Shown piece after piece: positions 25,511 to 32,096 of a DNA stretch of 64,000 nt. This stretch comes from Intrasporangium calvum DSM 43043 (GTDB taxonomy: Bacteria > Actinomycetota > Actinomycetes > Actinomycetales > Dermatophilaceae), in assembly GCF_000184685.1 (NCBI RefSeq), contig NC_014830.1:434001-498000 (forward strand). Reading direction: 5' to 3'. The notes under the pieces were generated by a model. The model was not told where the DNA came from. It saw only the letters and a program-made list of their open reading frames with translations, and made no database searches. Positions within the stretch are counted from its first letter, which is position 1; each line of letters starts with the position of its first letter. The position numbers were made by a program, and so were the translations under genes.

Positions 25511-26722
25511 ATGTCCGCGATCGCACCGTCGGTTCCGGTCGTCCGCACCGCACGCAACGCCGTCTTCACCGCCTTCGCCATCAACGGTGCGGCCTTCGCG
25601 GCGTTCGCCTCCCGCGTCCCCGACCTCAAGCACCAGCTCGTCCTGACCGCCGGTGAGCTCGGCCTCACGCTCCTCGCGCTGTCCCTCGGGGCCGTCATCG
25701 GTCTGCCGCTGTCCGGCTGGTTCGTCCACCGCTTCGGGGCGGGGCGGTCGACCTTGGGGGCGGCAGCGGTCCAGAGCCTCGGTCTGGTCGGTGTGGGACT
25801 GGCCGTCACGGCCATGGAGAGCCGCGCGCTCGCCATGGCCGCCCTGGTGCTGGTCGGTGTCGGCACCGGGGTCTTCGACGTCTCGATGAACCTCGAGGGC
25901 GCCGCCGTCGAACGGCTGCTCGGCCGGTCGATCATGCCCCACTTCCACGCCGCCTTCAGTGCGGGCACGGTGGTCTCCGCCCTCGTGGGCGCCGGCCTGT
26001 CCTTCCTCCACGTCTCCGTCCTCGCCCACCTGGTCGGCGTGGCCGTCCTGCTCCTCGCCGTGACGCCCTGGTTCCTGCGGGCCTTCCTGCCGCGCGAAGT
26101 CGAGGACGACCCGACCGACGAGACCCGTGATCCTGCCGCGGGAGGTCGTGGTCGGGCCGGCCTCGGTGCCGCCTGGCGCGAGCCACGCACCCTGCTCATC
26201 GGCGTCGTCGTCTTCGCGGCCGCGTTCACCGAGGGCACGGCCAACGACTGGATCGGCGTGGCGCTCTCGGACGGGTACGACCTGCCGCGCTGGGCCGGTG
26301 TCCTCGGCTTCGCGGTCTTCCTCACGGCGATGACGGCGGGGCGGGTCCTCGGCACCCGGCTCCTCGATGCGCGGGGACGCCTGCCAGTGCTGCGCGTCCT
26401 CTTCGTGGCCGCAGTGGCCGGCAGCCTGCTCGTCGTCTTCGGCGGACCCGTGCTCGCGTTCGTCGGCGCGGCCGTGTGGGGGGTCGGAGCGAGCCTGGGC
26501 TTCCCGGTGGGGATGAGCGCCGCTGCGGACGAACCGCGTCGCGCCGCCGCCCGGATGAGCGTCGTGTCGACGATCGGTTACACGGCCTTCATCGCCGGCC
26601 CACCGCTGCTCGGCTTCCTCGGCGACCACGTCGGTGTGCTCCGGTCCCTCCTCGTCGTCGGGGCGATGGCGGGCCTCGCGGTCGCGGCGCTCCCGGCCGT
26701 CCGCGAGGCCGACCGCCGCTGA
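25511..26722 (+). CDS. MFS transporter (YbjJ/fucose-permease-like)
   Basis: A 403-aa, twelve-helix MFS protein. The start AVFTAFAINGAAFAAFASRVPDLK with GELGLTLLALSLGAVIGLPLSGW resembles the YbjJ group, whose first helices end in the SRxP motif. A second-half motif GTANDWIGVALSDGYDLPRWAGVLGF fits the same subgroup. Substrate is unknown for the group. The ATG at 25511 follows a weak GAGAGGCTTG. It lies downstream of the SRP RNA and converges with the Eis-like gene, leaving only 15 bp between the stops. Confidence 0.88.
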   Translation: MSAIAPSVPVVRTARNAVFTAFAINGAAFAAFASRVPDLKHQLVLTAGELGLTLLALSLGAVIGLPLSGWFVHRFGAGRSTLGAAAVQSLGLVGVGLAVTAMESRALAMAALVLVGVGTGVFDVSMNLEGAAVERLLGRSIMPHFHAAFSAGTVVSALVGAGLSFLHVSVLAHLVGVAVLLLAVTPWFLRAFLPREVEDDPTDETRDPAAGGRGRAGLGAAWREPRTLLIGVVVFAAAFTEGTANDWIGVALSDGYDLPRWAGVLGFAVFLTAMTAGRVLGTRLLDARGRLPVLRVLFVAAVAGSLLVVFGGPVLAFVGAAVWGVGASLGFPVGMSAAADEPRRAAARMSVVSTIGYTAFIAGPPLLGFLGDHVGVLRSLLVVGAMAGLAVAALPAVREADRR

Positions 26723-26737
26723 CCGGCGCGGGCGCCG

Positions 26738-27967
26738 TCAGAAGTACTCGGTCAGGTGCGGGCTCCCCGCGAAGACCGCGTCGAGGGCGCGGTCGGTCTC
26801 GGGCCGGCCACCGCGGACCAGCCCGGCGACCCGCAGCCGCGACATGGTCCACCCGCACCAGAGGGCCGAGAGCCCGCGCGGTCCCAGCCGGGCCGGTTCA
26901 CCCTCGAGGCCGTATGCCGCTGGGCTCGCCCCCGCTCCACCGGTCCCGTCGGTCGGGTCGGCTGGGTCCGCCCGCCCGGCGCCGGACTCGACGGTGAGCG
27001 TCCAGCGCCCCGAGCCGGCGGGCACCAGCGGGTCGTCGACGACCACGTCGACCGAGGCCGTCACGTGTGGTGCGAAGCCCCGCGCCGCCATGGCGCCGGG
27101 CAGGTCCAGGACGCGGAGCATCCAGAGGTGCTCGCGCACGTCGAGCTCGGGCACCGCGCCGAGGAGGAGGCGAGCGGGGTCCCGGGGGTCGAGGTGCGCC
27201 CGCACCGTGGGAGCCGCTGAGGAGCCGGACCCCACGACGGCCCAGAGCGCGGCCGTGGCCTCGGCGGACTCGGCGGCGATCTCCTCCACGGTGAGGACCT
27301 CGTCAGCGAGCGAGTAGGAGACGAACCCGCGGCCGTCCTCCTCGTCGAGGACGTAGTTGATCAGTCCGTCATCCGCGAGGTACTCCCGCCACTTCTCGAC
27401 GGTGGGCAGCATCGGTCCGCTCAGGGCGTGCCGCTCCTGGTGCGCCCGCAGCAGGGAGTGGACGAGCGCTGCGTCCTCCGGCCCAGCGGGTCTGGGACGC
27501 AGCCCCCCACCCCGGGAACGGACGGCGCGGACGTCGTGAGCGGCATACGAGCAGCGGGGTTGGACGCCGCCGACCTCGTAGCCGACGGCGCGGTACAGCT
27601 CGGGGGCCGTGGGGAAGAGGCAGGAGACGACGTCGCCGAGCTCGACCATGCGCTCGACCAGGGCGCGCCCGAGCAGCGTCCCCACGCCGCGGCCACGGGC
27701 GCTCGGCTCGACGTAGACACCGGCGACGCCACCCATCCGTAGGTGCCGACCGCCCCAGACCTGCTCGAACGGCAGTGCCCGGCCCGTCGCCAGCATCGTG
27801 TCCGACTCGTCGACGACGGCGAGCATCCGCCCCGGGAGGACCTCGGCGGCGAGGCCGTCCCACCAGGACTGCTCACTGCCGCGGAGGGGGCCGAACGACC
27901 GGGTGCGGATCTGAAGGGCCGCGGGGAGGTCGGCTTCGGTGACGTCTCGGACGCGCAGGTCGCTCAC
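26738..27967 (-). CDS. Eis-like GNAT N-acetyltransferase
   Basis: A 409-aa member of the Eis/enhanced-intracellular-survival family: two GNAT domains and a C-terminal sterol-carrier-like domain. The acetyl-CoA loop is GVYVEPSARGRGVGTLLGRAL near residue 85. The C-terminal block PHVTASVDVVVDDPLVPAGSG...RWTLTVESG belongs to the SCP2-like part. It acetylates amines (lysines, aminoglycosides or polyamines). The GTG at 27967 is leaderless (TAGAGT, 7-nt gap). An insertion of about 25 residues within the C-terminal domain (ADPADPTDGTGGAGASPAAYG) carries a family A repeat copy. The recQ reading frame overlaps its start (GTGA), though that reflects a recQ frameshift. Confidence 0.88.
   Translation of the reverse strand: MSDLRVRDVTEADLPAALQIRTRSFGPLRGSEQSWWDGLAAEVLPGRMLAVVDESDTMLATGRALPFEQVWGGRHLRMGGVAGVYVEPSARGRGVGTLLGRALVERMVELGDVVSCLFPTAPELYRAVGYEVGGVQPRCSYAAHDVRAVRSRGGGLRPRPAGPEDAALVHSLLRAHQERHALSGPMLPTVEKWREYLADDGLINYVLDEEDGRGFVSYSLADEVLTVEEIAAESAEATAALWAVVGSGSSAAPTVRAHLDPRDPARLLLGAVPELDVREHLWMLRVLDLPGAMAARGFAPHVTASVDVVVDDPLVPAGSGRWTLTVESGAGRADPADPTDGTGGAGASPAAYGLEGEPARLGPRGLSALWCGWTMSRLRVAGLVRGGRPETDRALDAVFAGSPHLTEYF
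26911..26928 (-). repeat. Family A monomer inside the Eis-like gene
   Basis: Exact 18-nt CGTATGCCGCTGGGCTCG. On the coding strand it is read in frame as (A)SPAAYG, within a low-complexity loop that interrupts the C-terminal domain. Confidence 0.85.
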
Positions 27968-29658
27968 CCACCGGACTCTAGGGCTCCCCGTGGGGACGCT
28001 CGATTCCTTTTCGGCTGCGGACCGGCCCACGGTGGGGTGTCACGCCGGCTCGAGGAGGTCGTGTTCGTCGATGACCGTCGTGGACAGGGTGCGCAGCCGA
28101 CCTCCTCGAAGATCACGGTGATCCGGTCCCCGTGGACGTCGGTCACCATCCCCTCGCCGAACTCCCCGTGGCGCACCCGGTCCCCCATCGAGTACCCGCC
28201 CTGGTCGCCCACGGGGCAGGGCGGGCCGTCCAGGCCCGCCCGACAGCAGTCACAGTGACCGCACGGCTCGAGCGCCTGCTCGCCGAAGTAGGCCAGCAGG
28301 AACTCCGCCCGGCAACGGGCGGTCTCGGCGTAGCCGCGCATCATGTCCACCCGCGACTCGTCGAGGGAACGCCTCGCCCGCGCCCGGTCGATCGCGGCGT
28401 CAACCAGCTCTCGACGCTGGTCGCCGGCTCCGGTCTGGCGGGCCAGCTCGAGGAGGTTGAGGAGGCGGCCGGTCTTCCTCGCGCCGAACGGGCTGTGCTC
28501 GGTCACGGCGGACGGTTCCGTGCTCCCCGCGTCGCCGACAGCGTCGAGGACTGCTGCGAGGTCGGCCCGCTCAGGGACGGGAGCAGCGAAGAAGCGGCCC
28601 AGGGACAGGTCCTCCGGACGGTAGACGAGCACGGCCCGGGCCGGTTCGCCGTCGCGACCGGCCCGGCCGACTTCCTGGTAGTACGTGTCCGGGGACTCCG
28701 GGACGTCCGCGTGGACGACGAAGCGCACGTCCGGCTTGTCGATCCCCATCCCGAAGGCGGACGTCGCGACGATCACGTCGGCCGATCCGTCCATGAACGC
28801 CCGGTGCGCCTCGTCCCGCCTCCGCTGCGACAGGCCGGCGTGGTAGGTCACGGGACGGTGGCCCCGCTCGGTGAGGGCAGCGGCATACCGCTCGGCGCCC
28901 TTGCGGGTCCGGCAGTAGACGATCCCGGACCCGGCTGACGCCGCTGCGTCGTCCACGGTGTCGAGCACCGTCTCGAACTGCGCGTCGCCGGTCACGCACC
29001 GGACCACCTCGAGGGCGATGTTGTCCCGCTCGAAGCCGGTGACGATGGTGCGCGGCTCGGCGAGGCCCAGCCGCGCCACGATGTCGCGGCGCACGGGGCG
29101 AGCGGCCGTGGCGGTCATCGCCACGACCCGCGCCGGCCCGATCCGGGCGATGAGCTCGCCGAGCCGGAAGTAGTCCGGGCGGAAGTCGTGCCCCCAGACG
29201 GAGACGCAGTGCGCCTCGTCGACGGCCCACAACGTCGGGGCGACCGCCGTGAGCGCCTCGGCGACGGCCGGGTTGGCCAGCTGCTCGGGTGACAGGAAGA
29301 GGAAGTCGAGGTCTCCGGCGGCGGCCCGCTCGAGCACGGCCGTGCGCTCCGCGTCGCTCTCCGCGGAGCTGAGCCGGGCGGCGCTGAGGCCCCGCGCGCC
29401 CTCGGCCAGCCCGTCGATCTGGTCCTGCTGCAGCGCGAGGAGCGGCGAGACGACGACGGTGCAGCCGCCGAGAAGGGTGCCGGCCAGCTGGTAGGTGAGG
29501 GACTTGCCCGACCCCGTCGGTGCCACGAGGAGCACGTCGTGTCCCTGGAGGAGCGCGAGCGTTCCCTCCTCCTGCCCGGGAAGGAGGAGGTCGTGCCCGA
29601 AGACGCGCCGGGCCGTGGTTCGGATGCGACGCCGGTCGCGGGCGAGGCCAGAGGTCAT
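27964..29658 (-). CDS. recQ: RecQ-type ATP-dependent DNA helicase with frameshifted 3' end
   Basis: A 564-aa superfamily 2 helicase. It has Walker A APTGSGKS, DEAH box AVDEAHCVSVWGHDFRPDY, motif III VAMTATAARP, motif VI QEVGRAGRDGEPA and the zinc-binding CRAEFLL...CGHCDCCRAG segment that defines RecQ. It unwinds DNA during repair. The expected C-terminal tail is broken. After ITVIFEEVG (about 28098) the reading frame turns into low-quality sequence running to 27964, while a shifted frame reads RTLSTTVIDEHDLLEPA and stops at 28040, which is the normal family ending. A single missing base near 28091-28098 explains this. Only about 17 terminal residues are affected, so activity may persist; a sequencing error is possible. 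ATG 29658 lies 17 bp after the DUF6297 gene. Confidence 0.87.
   Translation of the reverse strand: MTSGLARDRRRIRTTARRVFGHDLLLPGQEEGTLALLQGHDVLLVAPTGSGKSLTYQLAGTLLGGCTVVVSPLLALQQDQIDGLAEGARGLSAARLSSAESDAERTAVLERAAAGDLDFLFLSPEQLANPAVAEALTAVAPTLWAVDEAHCVSVWGHDFRPDYFRLGELIARIGPARVVAMTATAARPVRRDIVARLGLAEPRTIVTGFERDNIALEVVRCVTGDAQFETVLDTVDDAAASAGSGIVYCRTRKGAERYAAALTERGHRPVTYHAGLSQRRRDEAHRAFMDGSADVIVATSAFGMGIDKPDVRFVVHADVPESPDTYYQEVGRAGRDGEPARAVLVYRPEDLSLGRFFAAPVPERADLAAVLDAVGDAGSTEPSAVTEHSPFGARKTGRLLNLLELARQTGAGDQRRELVDAAIDRARARRSLDESRVDMMRGYAETARCRAEFLLAYFGEQALEPCGHCDCCRAGLDGPPCPVGDQGGYSMGDRVRHGEFGEGMVTDVHGDRITVIFEEVGCAPCPRRSSTNTTSSSRRDTPPWAGPQPKRNRASPRGALESGG
27975..27980 (-). promoter_or_regulatory. 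-10 box (TAGAGT) of leaderless Eis-like gene
   Basis: TAGAGT on the minus strand lies 7 nt before GTG 27967. It is located inside the spurious recQ extension, supporting that the extension is not native coding sequence. Confidence 0.55.
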
Positions 29659-29675
29659 GCGAACGCTGTACCCGC

Positions 29676-31085
29676 CTACGTCGCCCCGAACGCCCGGTGC
29701 AGGTGCGTGAGCCGGCGCACCGTGGCCAACCCCCAGGCCACCACGAGGCAGATCGCCAGCGTCGCGGTGACGGACCCCACGCCGTGGCCCCCTCGCAGGG
29801 CGTAGGAGGTGACGCCGCCGAGCACGACGACGACCAGGCCGGGGCGCAGGTACCACAGGACCACGCCCTGCGGTCCCGACACGGTGGGCGGCGCCCCACG
29901 GAAGGCCGCGAGGAGGTGGCCGCCGCAGAGGAGGGCGACGGACGGGACCACCGCGGCCAGGACACCGAGCGCGACCGGGGGCAGCCCCGTCGTCAGGGCC
30001 GCCAGTCCCGCGGCGCCGCCGAGCACCCCTGACGTCAGGACGGCCGGAACGACGAGATGGGCGACCGCCTCGGGCACGGCCGCGACCCCGATGAGCGACG
30101 GCGTGCCGACGTTGTCGGCCTGGAGCCGCAGGCCCTCGGCCCAGGCGCCGAAGCCGAGGTAGAGCGGCAGCATCCCGACCCCGAGCGCCACCGCCGGAGC
30201 CGCCGGCTGGGTGAGACCCCACACCAGCACGAGGGCACCGATGGTCGAGAGGCCCGCCCCCGCGAGCACGGTGGCCGGCTGGCGACGCAGTCCGAGCACA
30301 TCGCGCCTCACCAGCACCCGGATCGGACGGCCCGCGCGCAGGCGAGCCGTGCGTCCCCTTCGGACCGGCCGGGCGAACGCGAGCCGTGCCGTGCGGAGGT
30401 TGCCGGTCAGTGCCGAGCCGGCGAGGGTCGACGTGTTGGCCGAGTGGGCTCGCAGCGACTCGGCGTGGAGTGCGCGCAGGGCGTCGGGCACGCGCCACAG
30501 GACGGAGACTCCACGGTCCGCGCCGGGCCAGGACCGGACCTGTCCCCAGAGCCACAGCCGCGCGCCGAGGACCCCGAGCGCGGCGCCCGCGAGGGTCGCC
30601 ACCGCGATGGCAGCGACCCCGGTGACCTCCGCGAACGCGAGCCCGCTGCCGAGGACGAGCCCCACCACCGCACCGACGAAGACCGTCGCCACGACGGCGA
30701 AGCGCCACCATCGCCGCACGGCCAGCGCCCGGTCGACCGGAGCGGTCACGACGAGGTCGATCCAGGGCAGGGGTGGCACGACCGGGCCCCGGAACCGGCC
30801 GGCCCAGAGCCCCGCGCCGAGGATCGCGGCGACCGAGCCGGCGAGGACCAGGACCCCACCAGCGGAAGCGAGCTGCTCCCGGAGCCAGATGCGGTCGGAC
30901 GTCCGGAAGAGCGCCTGGACCAACGGGAAGCCGTAGACCGCCGCGAAGAGCACCAGCACGTAGCCGGCGTAGATCCCCTGCTTGCGGGCCGCGCGGGCCG
31001 CCTGGCCGCCGACGATCCAGTCAGCCTGTCCCAGCCAGTCCTCGTCGTCGACCTCGAGAGCGGACACGTCGACCGGGCCCGTCAC
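29676..31085 (-). CDS. DUF6297 family integral membrane protein (ABC permease partner)
   Basis: A 469-aa membrane protein with about ten hydrophobic helices (GYVLVLFAAVYGFPLVQAL, VVATVFVGAVVGLVLGSGLAF, LATVLAGAGLSTIGALVLVW-like segments) and an arginine-rich middle loop (PVRRGRTARLRAGRPIRVLVRRDVLG). It fits the DUF6297 family, which is regularly encoded next to an ABC ATPase. It starts with GTG at 31085, overlapping the ATPase stop (GTGA), so it is probably the permease of a two-gene exporter. Substrate unknown. Confidence 0.8.
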   Translation of the reverse strand: MTGPVDVSALEVDDEDWLGQADWIVGGQAARAARKQGIYAGYVLVLFAAVYGFPLVQALFRTSDRIWLREQLASAGGVLVLAGSVAAILGAGLWAGRFRGPVVPPLPWIDLVVTAPVDRALAVRRWWRFAVVATVFVGAVVGLVLGSGLAFAEVTGVAAIAVATLAGAALGVLGARLWLWGQVRSWPGADRGVSVLWRVPDALRALHAESLRAHSANTSTLAGSALTGNLRTARLAFARPVRRGRTARLRAGRPIRVLVRRDVLGLRRQPATVLAGAGLSTIGALVLVWGLTQPAAPAVALGVGMLPLYLGFGAWAEGLRLQADNVGTPSLIGVAAVPEAVAHLVVPAVLTSGVLGGAAGLAALTTGLPPVALGVLAAVVPSVALLCGGHLLAAFRGAPPTVSGPQGVVLWYLRPGLVVVVLGGVTSYALRGGHGVGSVTATLAICLVVAWGLATVRRLTHLHRAFGAT

Positions 31086-31738
31086 CGCGCCGGCGCGAGG
31101 TCGACCACCCGGGTGGCCAGGGCGGCGGTCAGCTCCGGGTCGTGGCAGGCCATGACGAGCGTCGCGCCCTCGTCGACCCGTGCTCGCAGCAGGCCGGCGA
31201 CGACCTGGCGCTTCGTCGTGTCGAGGCGCTGCTCGGGCTCGTCCAGGAGCAGCACCCTCGAGGGTCGCGTCAGGGTCAGCGCCAGGCGGAAGAGCTGCTC
31301 CTGGCCCGACGACAGCTCGTGGGGGAAGCGATCGTCCAGGTCACCGATGCCGAGCGACTCCAGCAGCTGCAGGCCCCGCTGGTCGGATGTGCCGGGGTCA
31401 TGGCCCCAGGTGGAGTCGACGAGGACGAGGTGGTCGACCAGGGTCAGGTCGCGGTAGGTCGTCGGGGTGCCGATGAGGGCGGCGACCGCCGCGCGGACTG
31501 CCGGGTCGCGCTCGTCAGCGGGTCTCCCGCCGACGGAGGCGGTGCCGGTCGTCGGCTCGAGCAGGCCGCCGATGATGCGCAGGAGGGTCGTCTTGCCCGA
31601 GCCGTTCGGGCCGCGGAGGACGACGCCTTCGCCGGGGTCGGCGGTGAGGTCCGTCGGCTCGAGGAGGGTGGTCGTGGCGATCGACTTGCTGACCGCGACG
31701 GCGCGGACCTCACCGGTGAGCACCGCCACCCTGCTCAT
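31082..31738 (-). CDS. ABC transporter ATP-binding protein
   Basis: A 218-aa ATPase. Walker A is GPNGSGKTTLLRIIGGLL near residue 42, signature is HELSSGQEQLFRLAL, Walker B is VLLLDEPEQRLD and the switch histidine is in MACHDPEL. It energises the DUF6297 membrane protein encoded immediately downstream with a GTGA overlap. The ATG at 31738 has GAGGGGG upstream. It is the first gene of the leftward cluster that continues to recQ. Confidence 0.92.
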   Translation of the reverse strand: MSRVAVLTGEVRAVAVSKSIATTTLLEPTDLTADPGEGVVLRGPNGSGKTTLLRIIGGLLEPTTGTASVGGRPADERDPAVRAAVAALIGTPTTYRDLTLVDHLVLVDSTWGHDPGTSDQRGLQLLESLGIGDLDDRFPHELSSGQEQLFRLALTLTRPSRVLLLDEPEQRLDTTKRQVVAGLLRARVDEGATLVMACHDPELTAALATRVVDLAPAR

Positions 31739-31884
31739 CTGACCCCCTCGACGCCGCCGGTCCGGACCGTCGACACTCTACGGCGCCCGGTCCTCGAGCC
31801 GGGGCGGCGCGGCGCCGGGGTCAGCCCGCGCTGCCGACCGGAGGCCCGACGACGAGGGCCACCCCCGCGAGCGCGAGCCCCCAT

Positions 31885-31966
31885 CCTCGGCAACACACCC
31901 GCCCATCGACAAATCCCCCCGGCTGCAGTACGGGCCGGCAGACGGTGAGCGGGTGTGTTGCGGAGG
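31885..31966. repeat. 18-bp inverted repeat with 46-nt spacer
   Basis: CCTCGGCAACACACCCGC (31885-31902) and GCGGGTGTGTTGCGGAGG (31949-31966) are reverse complements with one mismatch. Confidence 0.85.
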
Positions 31967-32002
31967 GTGTCCCGCTGTGTGTCCCGAGGTGTGTCGCGAG
32001 GT
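31967..32002 (+). repeat. 12-bp tandem repeat, three copies
   Basis: GTGTCCCGCTGT, GTGTCCCGAGGT, GTGTCGCGAGGT follow each other directly after the inverted repeat. Confidence 0.8.
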
Positions 32003-32048
32003 GCGGCCCAGGGCGGGAGGGCTGGGAGCGAGCGTGCGTCCACGAGCG

Positions 32049-32072
32049 AGCTCAGCGGCATACGACATCGTC
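32049..32072 (+). repeat. Family A monomer upstream of dnaX
   Basis: The 24 nt here, starting AGCTCAGCGGCATACGACAT, are identical to left arm plus loop of the paired copy (10397-10420). The ACGACA at 32062-32067 lies exactly 17 bp before the dnaX -10 box, so the copy may supply a -35 element. Confidence 0.88.
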
Positions 32073-32084
32073 TGCACCGACGGT

Positions 32085-32090
32085 TAGGGT
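32085..32090 (+). promoter_or_regulatory. -10 box (TAGGGT) of leaderless dnaX
   Basis: TAGGGT lies 6 nt before the ATG at 32097, and there is no Shine-Dalgarno. Confidence 0.55.
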
Positions 32091-32096
32091 TCGTGC

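Larger units (their letters stand above)
31739..32096. other. 358-bp intergenic region upstream of dnaX
   Basis: No gene is supported here. It contains an 18-bp inverted repeat (31885-31902 / 31949-31966), a three-unit 12-bp tandem repeat (31967-32002), a family A monomer (32049-32072) and the dnaX promoter. It must also hold the promoter of the leftward ABC operon. Confidence 0.7.

Noticed and set aside
23948-26629. Minus-strand frame of about 890 codons across two MFS genes and the SRP RNA
   Set aside because: Runs through a structural RNA and two transporters on the other strand; composition typical of a shadow frame.
27539-27551. AGCGGCATACGAG in the Eis-like gene as another family A copy
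   Set aside because: Only 12 matching bases, and the residues (CSYAAHD) lie in a normal conserved part of the protein.
28876-28890. AGCGGCATACC in recQ as a family A copy
   Set aside because: Ten matching bases coding for ERYAAAL, an ordinary RecQ segment; likely chance.
31735-32061. Minus-strand frame of about 108 codons upstream of dnaX
   Set aside because: Covers the inverted and tandem repeats, has no Shine-Dalgarno or family likeness, and overlaps the ABC operon promoter region.
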